A DNA stretch of 64,000 bases from Roseofilum capinflatum BLCC-M114 (GTDB lineage Bacteria > Cyanobacteriota > Cyanobacteriia > Cyanobacteriales > Desertifilaceae), in assembly GCF_030068505.1 (NCBI RefSeq), contig NZ_JAQOSO010000003.1, forward strand, positions 1-64,000. Direction: 5' to 3'. This document shows positions 1 through 9,109 of this stretch, one piece after another. Each line of letters opens with the position of its first letter. Positions within the stretch are counted from its first letter, which is position 1. A program made the position numbers and the translations under genes. Below the pieces are notes generated by a model that did no database searches, had not been told where the DNA came from, and saw only the letters and a program-made list of their open reading frames with translations.

Positions 1-1410
1 TTCTTCACCCGCAAACGGATCTTCTTCGGTTTCCACCAACTCCTCATCTAAGGATTCTTCAAACACCGGTGTTTCTGCTGATTCTTCTTCCTCCCACAAT
101 CCTTCCATTTCTGACGTTTCTTCACCCGCAAACGGATCTTCTTCGGTTTCCACCAACTCCTCATCTAAGGATTCTTCAAACACCGGTGTTTCTGCTGATT
201 CTTCTTCCTCCCACAATCCTTCCATTTCTGAAGTTTCTTCACTCGCAAATGGGTCTTCTTCCGTTGCCACTAATTCCTCTTCTGAAGTTTCTTCACTTGC
301 AAACGGGTCTTCTTCCATTACCACTAATTCCTCTTCTACCGATTCTTCAAATACCGGCATTTCTGCTGATTCTTCCTCTTCCCACAATCCTTCCGTTTCT
401 GCCGATTCTTCACCTGCAAATGGATCTTCTTCCGTTACAATTAATTCTTCTTCTACCGTTTCTTCAAATACCGGCATTTCTGCTGATTCTTCCTCTTCCC
501 ACAATCCTTCCGTTTCTGCCGATTCTTCACCTGCAAATGGATCTTCTTCCGTTACAATTAATTCTTCTTCTACCGTTTCTTCAAATACCGGCATTTCTGC
601 TGATTCTTCCTCTTCCCATAATCCTTCCGTTTCTGAAGTTTCTTCACCTGCAAATGGTTCTTCTTCCGTTACAATTAATTCTTCTTCTGAAGTTTCTTCA
701 CTGGCAAAAGGATCTTTTTCCGTGACGATTAATTCTTCTTCTGAAGTTTCTTCAAATACCGGCATTTCTGCTGATTCTTCCTCTTCCCACAATTCTTCCG
801 TTTCTGCCGATTCTTCACCTGCAAATGGTTCTTCTTCCGTTACAATTAATTCTTCTTCTACCGATTCTTCAAATATCGGCATTTCTGTTGATTCTTCCTC
901 TTCCCATAATCCTTCCGTTTCTGCCGATTCTTCACCTGCAAAAGGATCTTCTTCCGTGACGATTAATTCTTCTTCTAAAGATTCCTCACCTGCAAAAGGA
1001 TCTTCTTCCGTGACGATTAATTCCTCTTCTGAAGTTTCTTCACCTGCAAACGGATCTTCTTCCGTTACTACTAATTCCTCTTCTACCGATTCTTCAAATA
1101 CCGGCATTTCTGCTGATTCTTCCTCTTCCCACAATTCTTCCGTTTCTGACGTTTCTTCATCCGCAAACGGATCTTCTTCCGTTGCCACTAACTCCTCATC
1201 TAAGGATTCTTCAAACACCGGCGTTTCTGCTGATTCTTCTTCCTCCCACAATCCTTCCGTTTCTGACGTTTCTTCACCTGCAAACGGATCTTCTTCTGTG
1301 ACGATTAATTTTTCTTCTGAAGTTTCTTCACCTGCAAACGGATCTTCTTCCGTTACTACCAATTCCTCTTCTACCGATTCTTCAAATACGGAAGTTTCTG
1401 AAGTGGATTG
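1..1410 (-). repeat. Modular in-frame coding repeats, 39-aa and 18-aa steps
   Basis: The DNA encodes about 15 copies of a (D/E)PFA motif in the minus frame. Successive copies are 117 or 54 bases apart, giving long units of 39 residues and short units of 18. The long unit consists of the short TEEDPFA module plus a 21-residue module containing EGLWEEESAE and PVFEE. All spacings are multiples of three, so unit gain or loss keeps the reading frame. Near-identical neighbouring units suggest recent expansion. The plus strand also stays open here, but only as Ser/Leu-rich shadow reading frames. Confidence 0.85.
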
Positions 1411-3027
1411 AGGTTCAGAAAATATATCTTCTTCGCTTGTAAAGAATTCTTCTTGCAAAGCTTCGTTGAATTCTGGTGTTTCTGAAGTTCCTTCTGTCTC
1501 TATCGAGGGTTCTTCTAAAGATTCTTGAGACAGGGTATCAGCAGAAGATTCTGTGGCTGTTTCTGGGGTGGTAGAGCCATATTGAGCATCAAACTCTGCC
1601 ATAATATCATCTTCGTCTGAAGACTCTAGATCGGGTAAGCTTTCTTCAGATTTTTGAGAAGTTTCAGCCGATGACTCTTGGGTATCGGTGGGTAGGGAAT
1701 CTATGGAGGAATCAGTTGTTTCTTCTTCTGTATCGAAGCTTTCTAAGAAATCTTGATCGTTAGTGTCAGTTATTTCAGATAAAGATGAATCAGTGCTTTC
1801 GGTTTCTGATGGGACTGCATCGATGACGGGTAAGGTTCCTAATTCTGAAGGGGTTAGGTCAGGTTCTACACTTAATTGTTCCGAGCCAACTTCGGAATCA
1901 CCAGTATCAAATGCAGCCATGATCTCATCATCTTCTGGATCTAAGCTGGAATCGACACTGGGTAAGGGGGAATCGGTTTCAGTTTCTAGGTTTGAAGATT
2001 CTAGGTCTGTGTTGAGTTCGGGGATTTCTGGAGAGTCTTCAATGGGGATTAAGGGGGGGTCTTCGATCGCCTCAACAGCGATCGCCTCTGAACTTCCCTC
2101 TAGATCCGATAGAGCAGCATCTGAGTAAGTCGCATCAAAGGCACTCATGATCTCTTCTTCTTCATCATCTAGAGGTTCTTCTGATTCAATCTCTAGATCT
2201 TGGGTTTCTTCATTGGAGGGTTCTGTACTCAGCTTATCTTCCGAGCGATCGTCTAGTTGTTCTTCGGGTTCAGACGCTTCTGCGGCTGAGGTCACCGCAA
2301 CGGCGGCGGCGGTAAATCCGGCTGCTGCTGCAATGGTTTCTAGGCTGAGATCCGTTTGTTTTTGGCTCTCTGAGGGGGATTGGGGTTCAGTTTCCCCAAA
2401 AATGTCATCGAGGGGATCTGAGGGGGGTTGAGGTTCAGTGTCAACCGGTTGAGTATCAAAAGAGTCAAAAAAGTCATCTTCGGAGTCTTCTGAGGAGGGT
2501 TGGGAGGCTTCTGGGGGGCGATCGCCCATTTCCTCGCCCGTATCCGGCACGGGAGGCACTTCCACCTCCCAATCCACTGTTTCTGAGTCTTCCTCTGAAG
2601 AAGGCTCATTCTCATTCTTTTGACCCGCGACTGTTTCGAGATGAGTCACCACCGTCTCAAACTCGGTTTGCTGCATCTCTGCCCATAATCCAAACAGTTT
2701 TTGAATACTATTAAGATTGCGTTTAATGATTTGGCGACTCGAGCGAATCTGATTAATGTGGAACTCTCGCAGTTCAGTAAAGGGCCCATTCCCAACAAAG
2801 TGACTCCCCACTTCGGTATCGATTTCGCCATCAACGATATTAATCCGGCTATGCATCCGATAACCAGGTTGGGCTTCCGGTTGCTCATCTGGGTTGACGT
2901 TATAGGGATCGGCTAAGGAGATCCAAGTCGTGATTTCCAGTTCTATTGATTCACTTAAGGCGGTTTTCAAAGCGTCGAGGAGTTCTCCTGCTTTGATCGC
3001 TTCCCGAAAGTCGTCAGTGGCTGCCAT
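1..3027 (-). CDS. Large acidic repeat protein, C-terminus beyond the window (partial)
   Basis: The minus frame is open from an ATG at 3027 to base 1, giving at least 1009 codons without a stop. A GAGGA ribosome site lies about 9 bases before the ATG. Residues 1 to about 145 are clearly related to the whole protein encoded just upstream (3148-3597): both share an MAAxxDF start and GSxFVGNGPxTEL in the middle. After that comes a very acidic Glu/Asp/Ser/Thr/Pro-rich tail, with an Ala-rich patch near residue 240. From about residue 539 it becomes regular repeats with the motif EEDPFA. No signal peptide or membrane segment is visible before the edge. I do not recognise the family. The conserved N-terminal domain is probably the folded part and the tail disordered, but function is unknown. 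Confidence 0.85.
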   Translation of the reverse strand, partial: MAATDDFREAIKAGELLDALKTALSESIELEITTWISLADPYNVNPDEQPEAQPGYRMHSRINIVDGEIDTEVGSHFVGNGPFTELREFHINQIRSSRQIIKRNLNSIQKLFGLWAEMQQTEFETVVTHLETVAGQKNENEPSSEEDSETVDWEVEVPPVPDTGEEMGDRPPEASQPSSEDSEDDFFDSFDTQPVDTEPQPPSDPLDDIFGETEPQSPSESQKQTDLSLETIAAAAGFTAAAVAVTSAAEASEPEEQLDDRSEDKLSTEPSNEETQDLEIESEEPLDDEEEEIMSAFDATYSDAALSDLEGSSEAIAVEAIEDPPLIPIEDSPEIPELNTDLESSNLETETDSPLPSVDSSLDPEDDEIMAAFDTGDSEVGSEQLSVEPDLTPSELGTLPVIDAVPSETESTDSSLSEITDTNDQDFLESFDTEEETTDSSIDSLPTDTQESSAETSQKSEESLPDLESSDEDDIMAEFDAQYGSTTPETATESSADTLSQESLEEPSIETEGTSETPEFNEALQEEFFTSEEDIFSEPQSTSETSVFEESVEEELVVTEEDPFAGEETSEEKLIVTEEDPFAGEETSETEGLWEEEESAETPVFEESLDEELVATEEDPFADEETSETEELWEEEESAEMPVFEESVEEELVVTEEDPFAGEETSEEELIVTEEDPFAGEESLEEELIVTEEDPFAGEESAETEGLWEEEESTEMPIFEESVEEELIVTEEEPFAGEESAETEELWEEEESAEMPVFEETSEEELIVTEKDPFASEETSEEELIVTEEEPFAGEETSETEGLWEEEESAEMPVFEETVEEELIVTEEDPFAGEESAETEGLWEEEESAEMPVFEETVEEELIVTEEDPFAGEESAETEGLWEEEESAEMPVFEESVEEELVVMEEDPFASEETSEEELVATEEDPFASEETSEMEGLWEEEESAETPVFEESLDEELVETEEDPFAGEETSEMEGLWEEEESAETPVFEESLDEELVETEEDPFAGEE

Positions 3028-3147
3028 GATGATAGTTCCTCGTTAATCGATGCCGGAAGCCGATACTCGACCCCATTTGAGCAAACCTAAACACCTGTCT
3101 ATGCTATCTGAATTTGCACAAGTTTGATACAGTTCTCAAAAACCCAT

Positions 3148-3597
3148 CTATTTACCCTTGAGTAGGTTGGAGGGTTTAGAGCTAGAGAGTTGAGCCGCTT
3201 GTGCCGAAGAAATTTTCTTCATGCTTGCGGCCAAGATAGCAAAGAGCTGCTCTAGGTTATCTAAGTTCTGTTCCAGGATATCGCGGCTTTCGTCAATTTG
3301 ACTCAGATGAAAGTCTTTTAGCTCAGTATAGGGGCCATTCCCCACAAAGTTACTCCCTACTTCAGTATCAATTTTCCCTTCAATGATGTTGATACGAGTT
3401 CGCATCCGATAACCAGAAATAGCCTCAGATGAAGGGTTTGGGGCTTGAGGTTCCGGATTAGCAGCACGTTCATAGCGAACGCCGTCGGCAACCCAGGTTT
3501 TAATATCGAGTTCAACCGCTTCACTCAGAGCGATTTGTAGAGCATCTTTGATTCTGCCTGCTTTGAGTGCGATTTTGAAGTCCTCACTGGCTGCCAT
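3148..3597 (-). CDS. Conserved hypothetical protein, short paralogue of the acidic repeat protein
   Basis: This 149-residue protein aligns along its length with the N-terminal domain of the large protein downstream (MAASEDFKIALKAG, then SEAVELDIKTWVADG, GYRMRTRINIIEGKIDTEVG and VGNGPYTELKDFHLSQI). It ends in a short Ser/Lys tail instead of the acidic repeats. The two genes lie in the same direction, 120 bases apart, and look like a tandem duplication in which one copy gained or kept a long tail. The alpha/beta pattern and the segment after residue 105 suggest a helical C-terminal part. I do not recognise a named domain. It is soluble as far as can be seen. Confidence 0.8.
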   Translation of the reverse strand: MAASEDFKIALKAGRIKDALQIALSEAVELDIKTWVADGVRYERAANPEPQAPNPSSEAISGYRMRTRINIIEGKIDTEVGSNFVGNGPYTELKDFHLSQIDESRDILEQNLDNLEQLFAILAASMKKISSAQAAQLSSSKPSNLLKGK

Positions 3598-3712
3598 GGC
3601 TAAATCCCCCCTTGAGTTGGCTAAGTTTGCGTCCCTTGCTTAGGCGCTTTGGCCCATTAAGATAATTATCAGTGATTGATTATTAATTATCAAGGGTTTC
3701 CTGAATTTCTGG

Positions 3713-5464
3713 TTACTCGGATGAGTTTTCCTGCTTCTGCTTTTTCCATAAAATGGCGATCGCCACCCGCACCGACTTCCCCATCATGGAAACCCGCATT
3801 TCTGGGGAAGCCTTCTTTTCCCACTGAATCAAGCTATTGCGAAACGCCTCATCCTGTTGCGCTCTCTGGACAATGGCAGATACAATCACCTTTTTCTGGA
3901 GCTGCTCTAGAGCAATACCTTCCTCTTTCAAATAATTTAACAACCGTTCAATATTGGCTACAAACTGCTCCGGCAGTTGGGAAAACAGAATCGACTTAAT
4001 CTGCTTCGAGGTCTCCTGATAGAGTTGTTGTTGGCGATCGAGCATCGGCTTTGGAGGGGGAGGAGGTGGGGGACTCGGATTCACCACTGGTCGAGATTCC
4101 GGTAAAGTGGGATGTTTCAAAAGACTCAATAATTGCTGGCGACACAGTGTAAACCGTTCCTTAACTTCCGGATACAAATTTAAAATCTGTTCAGAAAGTA
4201 TTTTGGCATTCACCACATGATTCGCTAATAACCTTAACAAATACTGATGATCCATCGGCACATAGGATTCAATCGTTAAATGCAGCTCTAAATTTTCCTG
4301 TTGCAATTCTGCCAAGGTCAAAATCAAAACTTCCCAATTGGGCGGCTCATTAAACAAAACCTCAATCGTCGTACTACTTTCTTGATACTCTTGCCCCAGT
4401 TCTCCCGCCTCAAAATCTCGATTTACTGGATAGCGACTGGTAGGACTTTTCGTCGTAAAATTATATTGTCTCCACAAATAGCGACAGATTACCTTAGATA
4501 AATCAACTCCCTCAATTTTCCAATTTTGGATACACGCACCCGTTAAATTACAACCATCTAAAATTGTCCGAATCAGGCGAGTTTCCAATAACAGAGCATC
4601 GGTCAGATCCGTTTCTCCCAAATTGGCATCACTCAAATACGATCCACTTAAATCTGCCCGTCTGAGATTCGACCCCCGTAAATTGGCATGACTTAAATTT
4701 CCTTGCAACAGATAAACATCTTCTAAATTCGTCCGCAATAAATGAGAATTCTTAAAACTTGTTTTCAGTAAATATGCTCCGGCCAAATCCGCCCGACTCA
4801 AATCAGCATAATCTAACATGGCATCACTTAAATCTGCCCCTGTAAGAATCACTCGATGTAAATCAGCTCGACTTAAATTGGCCGATCGCAAACAACAGTT
4901 AAGTAAATTGGCCTCGGTTAAATTCACCTCGACCAAAATCGCATTGCGTAAATTGGCCTCCTCTAAATGACTCTCCCGTAAATTCGCTCCCGTTAAATTC
5001 GCCCCCGTTAAATTCGCCTGGCGCAGATTCGCTTCCATTAACTCGGTTTGGCTTAAATTGACACTCGTTAGCTTTGCCCGTTCCAAATTAATTTGATCTA
5101 ACGTCGAATTTTGTAAATCGGCACTGGTCAAATCCGCTTCTGTGAGGGTTGCCCAATTAAGTTCTGCTTCCTGGATTCGAGATAAGCGTAAATCTGCCTT
5201 CGTTAAATTTGCTCCACTGAAATTACAACCCTTTAATTGACTACTGGTTAGAACCCCATTACTTAAATCTGCATGTCGAAAACAGGCTCCTGTAAGATTG
5301 GCTTCATTAAGGGATACCCACGTTAAATTGGCTCCGGTTAAATCAGCCCCAGTCAAATCAATTTGACGTAAATTTGCGCCACTGAGGTGAGCGCCACTGA
5401 GGTCTACATGGGCAAAATCCCGTTCTCCTTGTCGATAGCGATTGAGTAGCTCTTGTGTTTCCAT
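3713..5464 (-). CDS. Pentapeptide-repeat protein with C-terminal helical domain
   Basis: Residues about 18 to 320 are an almost uninterrupted run of A(D/N)Lxx pentapeptides (for example ADLTGANL, ANLRESHLEEANL), predicted to form a right-handed quadrilateral beta helix. After about residue 360 the repeats stop. A 100-residue region (LTLAELQQENLELHL and what follows) leads into a proline linker, PSPPPPPPPKP, then a helical C-terminal domain of about 130 residues with MLDRQQQLYQET and LPEQFVANIERLLNYLKEEG. Cyanobacteria carry many pentapeptide proteins whose targets are unknown. The C-terminal domain probably makes specific contacts, but no catalytic motif is visible. It appears to be transcribed alone. 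Confidence 0.9.
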   Translation of the reverse strand: METQELLNRYRQGERDFAHVDLSGAHLSGANLRQIDLTGADLTGANLTWVSLNEANLTGACFRHADLSNGVLTSSQLKGCNFSGANLTKADLRLSRIQEAELNWATLTEADLTSADLQNSTLDQINLERAKLTSVNLSQTELMEANLRQANLTGANLTGANLRESHLEEANLRNAILVEVNLTEANLLNCCLRSANLSRADLHRVILTGADLSDAMLDYADLSRADLAGAYLLKTSFKNSHLLRTNLEDVYLLQGNLSHANLRGSNLRRADLSGSYLSDANLGETDLTDALLLETRLIRTILDGCNLTGACIQNWKIEGVDLSKVICRYLWRQYNFTTKSPTSRYPVNRDFEAGELGQEYQESSTTIEVLFNEPPNWEVLILTLAELQQENLELHLTIESYVPMDHQYLLRLLANHVVNAKILSEQILNLYPEVKERFTLCRQQLLSLLKHPTLPESRPVVNPSPPPPPPPKPMLDRQQQLYQETSKQIKSILFSQLPEQFVANIERLLNYLKEEGIALEQLQKKVIVSAIVQRAQQDEAFRNSLIQWEKKASPEMRVSMMGKSVRVAIAILWKKQKQENSSE

Positions 5465-5599
5465 GAAAACTGGTGATGGGTTCCCTGAACTGGAGTAAAA
5501 TCGGGTTTTCCTTGACCGGAGCTTTTACTCCAATCTCCCCTAGTGTACTGTCAACGGGTTTATCAAAGGAGGAAGCTAGAACACAATTAGAGCAGACTC

Positions 5600-7105
5600 T
5601 TAAGGCAACCATTGGGGATGGAATCCTTTTAAGGGCAGAACTTCAGGCTTAATTTGGGGGTCTTCCATCAGTTTTTGGGCATCGATAATCGGTAGTATCC
5701 AAAGATTACTGTTTTTGCTCTGTGGTTCGTCTGCGGGGGGATTGGAGGGTTCTTCGGGAGCATCGACTTGATTATGATCGAACAGAAGGGCAACCCCATC
5801 TGGGGATAAATTCATGTGGATTTCCCGTTGATTGGGCAAACCGACTAAGGGGATTTGCTCTGTGGTTTCGAGGTTAATGGCGGTAATATAGGGTAGTTCT
5901 TGGTAGAGTTCTCCGGGTAAGAGTTTGGAGAGGAGACAGTAGAGGGTGGTTTGGGTGGGGTCAAATTCGCACTCTCGAATCGATCCGTTGGTTTTGAGTA
6001 GTTCTTTTTCGGTTCCTTGGTTGGTGACGAGATAGAGCGATCGCGTGAAATCCGTGTTAAATTTGATCATCGTGGCGGCTGAACCATCGGGGGCAAAACT
6101 GAGAACTTGCCCAAATTTGGGCAGAAAGTCTAGGGGTTGGTTCGTCGGTTCGGAGTCATCCGGATAGAGGGGAAGCAAGGCTACCCCTTCTCCTTGTAAG
6201 AGGGCTAAAGCCTGGGAATCAGGAGTAATTAAAAACTCTCCTCCGGGTTGGTTTTCCATGGGATAGGGGTCTCCTTTTTCCGGAATCAGCCAGAGTCCGA
6301 AGTCGCTTGGATCTTCACGATTGACCCGTTGTACGACGATGGTTTTGCCATCCGGAGACAGATCGAAGGCCAGGTTTTGATAGGTTTCGTTGTCTAAAAC
6401 TGCATCCACAATACTGGGATTTTGCCCAGGTTTTAAGCCGGTGGTGACGGTATAGAGTTTTTGCTCGATGATTTCGTCGTTCTCTTCTAGGGTGTCTCTG
6501 GCGGAAAAGAGGATAAGATCGCGATCGGGATATGGCTCAAAGTCCATGACCACCAGATTCGCAGGACTGAGCATCTCTAAATGATTTTGGGTCATGTTAT
6601 ACAGAATTAAGCGCCCAGTCTCTTCTCCTTCATTGCCAATATAGACAAACACGCGATCGCGGGTTCTAAACTCGCCGACAAAGGGTTTAATCGTCGTACC
6701 CTTTTGAGCATCAGAATATTGATCTTTAGCCCCTTCAATTTGTAACTTAAATTGTGTTCCATAGGGTGCAGGCTTATTTAAGGTATAGGCCATGCGCCGC
6801 CCTGCCCAACTGGTTTTACCCGATAACGACGGTTCTATTTTGAGATTATTTTCTACACTTGCCCGATCCATGGGATGACTAAATTGCAGAATAAACGCCT
6901 TATCTTGAGCCGTAATCGTTTGATCTTGCCAAGTAAATGCCCTGACCCTAGGTGCAGCATTTCTGCCAGTCATCACCAAGATCAACATGATGAAAAACAG
7001 TATAATGATTATCCCAATTACTACGCGATCTAGGGGTTGCCAATCTTTCACCTTGGGTTCGATCTTTGCGGTGTAAAAATTGATTAAATAATTGGGAATA
7101 TTCAT
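5600..7105 (-). CDS. Membrane-anchored protein with Ig-like and beta-propeller-like domains
   Basis: I prefer the ATG at 7105 over the in-frame ATG at 7117 because GAGGAAAAG sits just before it. Residues about 25-45 form one hydrophobic segment (VVIGIIIILFFIMLILVM). Next comes a region like bacterial Ig-like (Big_5/SbsA-type) domains, with FILQFSHPMDRASVENNL and GTQFKLQIEGAKDQY. The rest has recurring blocks (LAFDLSPDGKTIVV, LSFAPDGSAAT, MNLSPDGVALLF) typical of TolB/WD40-like propellers. It probably faces the periplasm. It is the last gene of a cluster with a permease and its TIGR03943 partner, so it may assist that system, but this is inference from position only. Confidence 0.85.
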   Translation of the reverse strand: MNIPNYLINFYTAKIEPKVKDWQPLDRVVIGIIIILFFIMLILVMTGRNAAPRVRAFTWQDQTITAQDKAFILQFSHPMDRASVENNLKIEPSLSGKTSWAGRRMAYTLNKPAPYGTQFKLQIEGAKDQYSDAQKGTTIKPFVGEFRTRDRVFVYIGNEGEETGRLILYNMTQNHLEMLSPANLVVMDFEPYPDRDLILFSARDTLEENDEIIEQKLYTVTTGLKPGQNPSIVDAVLDNETYQNLAFDLSPDGKTIVVQRVNREDPSDFGLWLIPEKGDPYPMENQPGGEFLITPDSQALALLQGEGVALLPLYPDDSEPTNQPLDFLPKFGQVLSFAPDGSAATMIKFNTDFTRSLYLVTNQGTEKELLKTNGSIRECEFDPTQTTLYCLLSKLLPGELYQELPYITAINLETTEQIPLVGLPNQREIHMNLSPDGVALLFDHNQVDAPEEPSNPPADEPQSKNSNLWILPIIDAQKLMEDPQIKPEVLPLKGFHPQWLP

Positions 7106-7126
7106 TCTTTTCCTCATGGATAATCG

Positions 7127-7909
7127 TTAATAGTTATAAGGATTTCTAGGTTCAGGAATCGGCTGAACTTCTTGGGCAACAATCACTAACCTGCGCTCCT
7201 CATTTAAAACTTCTGTCGCCATTTCCCCTTTTACTTCAATCCAACTATCTTGGGCATAGGTTTCGCCAGATTCCGGAAACTTAAGCGGTAAACCAATCGG
7301 ATAAGCATCTGCCGCGCAACAGGTAATAATAAACCGAGCAACCAAACTATATTCGGGGGGAAAATCTGGAGGATGAATGACAAACCCGCTTACCTGTACC
7401 TTTTGCCCCGTATAGGCATCCGGTTCGGGATACACATTCAAAGTCCTCACCCATTCCACCAAAGATTTATCCTCTGGTCTTGTCACAGTTGTAAATGACT
7501 GGGGTGTAATTTCCGTAGTTGGGATAAAATCATTCACTCCTCGTTTCAAAGCCGTTTCAGAAGTAAACGCTTGGGGTCTAACCGTTAGACCAACAATTGC
7601 TGTAAACAACAACAGATAGCAACTGAAACCCTGGGGTAATAGGGTAACATGCTCCTTCAAACCACCCGAATTTCGAGGACGGTCAACCAAACGTTTTTGG
7701 TAATGTTTCCACAGTTGCCCTCCCTTGACTGCACTGAGTCCAAGTAAACAGATTCCAGCGATAACGATCAGCCAATGGTAGGCTGGATGAATCAGTAAAT
7801 TCAGTTCTCCACTGATCCATAATTTGATTAATAAAAATCCCCATAATCCCGTGGTAACCACATCTAATGTGGGCAGCCAACGTTGAGGCAAACTTAATTT
7901 ATTCATCAT
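7127..7909 (-). CDS. TIGR03943 (YcgQ-like) putative permease subunit
   Basis: The protein has an N-terminal region with three to four membrane segments (VVTTGLWGFLLIKLW, WLIVIAGICLLGLSAV, LLLFTAIVGLTV). A soluble C-terminal half contains VSGFVIHPPDF, FIITCCAADAYPIGLPL and WIEVKGEM. The double cysteine before AADA and the OB-like beta pattern are characteristic of the TIGR03943/DUF1980 family. Its members sit next to a DUF318-type permease, as here (10-base gap). The substrate is unknown; metal or small-anion export has been suggested for such pairs. The start has two adjacent ATG codons preceded by AAGG. The order permease, then this subunit, then the Ig/propeller gene suggests one transcript. 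Confidence 0.85.
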   Translation of the reverse strand: MMNKLSLPQRWLPTLDVVTTGLWGFLLIKLWISGELNLLIHPAYHWLIVIAGICLLGLSAVKGGQLWKHYQKRLVDRPRNSGGLKEHVTLLPQGFSCYLLLFTAIVGLTVRPQAFTSETALKRGVNDFIPTTEITPQSFTTVTRPEDKSLVEWVRTLNVYPEPDAYTGQKVQVSGFVIHPPDFPPEYSLVARFIITCCAADAYPIGLPLKFPESGETYAQDSWIEVKGEMATEVLNEERRLVIVAQEVQPIPEPRNPYNY

Positions 7910-7918
7910 CCTTGATAA

Positions 7919-8959
7919 TTAATCCACCATGTGATATAAGAACGTCAACACAAAGGTTAACTGGGCGGCTAAAACCAATAAATAGATGATAGGCCTGGGT
8001 TTAAACATGGACAACATCAGCCCCACACTTTTGATATCAATCATGGGCCCAAAGACCAGGAAAGCCAGTAATGAGGCGCTGGTAAATGTGGAAGCAAAGG
8101 AGAGGGCAAAAAAGGCATCAACGGTGGAACAAATGGAGACCACTGCGCCTAAAATCATCATGGCAACAATTGAGCTGACAGGGCCTGTACCGACCGCTAA
8201 GATGAGATCGCGGGGCATTCCTACTTGAATGATAGCGGCGATCGCACTGCCAATCACTAACACTCCCCCCAACTCCCGTAACTCTTGCAGCGTATTGTCC
8301 ATAAACAAGCGTCCGCGATAAGACCAAGGCTGTTTAACCAAATCCTGAGATAATTGGGTTGCGTCCCAACTTGACTCATCCAGGCGTACCCGTTTCCCCT
8401 GTTCGCCAAGAATATAGGTTCCCGATTGCAAGAGGGACAAGGATTCATCTTTCTCTTCATCAAAGTCAGAATTAAAATTAGAACCGCTAGAATCAGCAGC
8501 AGGCATTAAACGCACCATTCCTGGTTGCAACATGGGGCGCAAATCCGCTTGTGAACTAAAAATCCAAGCAATTCCTGTGGCAATCAGTAGGGAAAAGATA
8601 ACCCGAAAGACAACCAATTCCGGTTGGTCTCGAAATGCAGTCCAAGTTGACCAAATCACCACCGGATTAATCGTTGGTGCAGCCAGCAAAAAGCCCACTG
8701 CCACAGAAGGGGGAAATCCCTGAAGCAAGAACCGGCGAGCAACGGGGACATTGCCACATTCACACACCGGAAATAGAAAGCCAATGGCGCTTCCTGCCAA
8801 CGCTCCGAGTAAGGGGTGTTTGGGAATCAAGTTGAGGAGTTTGCGCTCATCAACCAAAAAGAGAAGGGCGCTAGAAAGCAAGACTCCCAGCAACAGAAAG
8901 GGAAAAGCTTCAACAATGAGGCTTAAAAAGATGGTAAAGGCAGTTTTGAACTGAGTCAT
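7919..8959 (-). CDS. DUF318/ArsP-type permease (YcgR-like)
   Basis: This polytopic membrane protein has the signature PVCECGNVPVARR around residue 65, followed by GFLLAAPTINPVVIWSTW. Both are hallmarks of the PF03773 permease family. A second block (GTGPVSSIVAMMILGAVVSICSTVDAF) repeats the Gly/Cys-containing motif in the C-terminal half, consistent with two homologous halves around a polar loop (about residues 155-225). Homologues include organoarsenical permease ArsP and YcgR. The substrate cannot be told from sequence. I take the ATG at 8959; a TTG three codons upstream is possible. It is the first gene of a minus-strand cluster with the TIGR03943 subunit. Confidence 0.88.
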   Translation of the reverse strand: MTQFKTAFTIFLSLIVEAFPFLLLGVLLSSALLFLVDERKLLNLIPKHPLLGALAGSAIGFLFPVCECGNVPVARRFLLQGFPPSVAVGFLLAAPTINPVVIWSTWTAFRDQPELVVFRVIFSLLIATGIAWIFSSQADLRPMLQPGMVRLMPAADSSGSNFNSDFDEEKDESLSLLQSGTYILGEQGKRVRLDESSWDATQLSQDLVKQPWSYRGRLFMDNTLQELRELGGVLVIGSAIAAIIQVGMPRDLILAVGTGPVSSIVAMMILGAVVSICSTVDAFFALSFASTFTSASLLAFLVFGPMIDIKSVGLMLSMFKPRPIIYLLVLAAQLTFVLTFLYHMVD

Positions 8960-9109
8960 TGGGTTCAACGCTTGGGATAGGTGAAGAGCGCTCCTGGGAT
9001 CGCATAGGCGTAAGGGTTTGCCCAGTTATTGTATCTGAAAACTCTTCATAAAATATTAAACCCTTGTTGATTCTTTCTCCAGAGAATCGCTTCATCCGGC
9101 TCGGTGATG

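Noticed and set aside
69-1411. Two long Ser/Leu/Pro-rich plus-strand reading frames in the repeat region
   Set aside because: They are antisense shadows of the in-frame acidic repeats; the minus frame is continuous with a conserved N-terminal domain and a good ribosome site.
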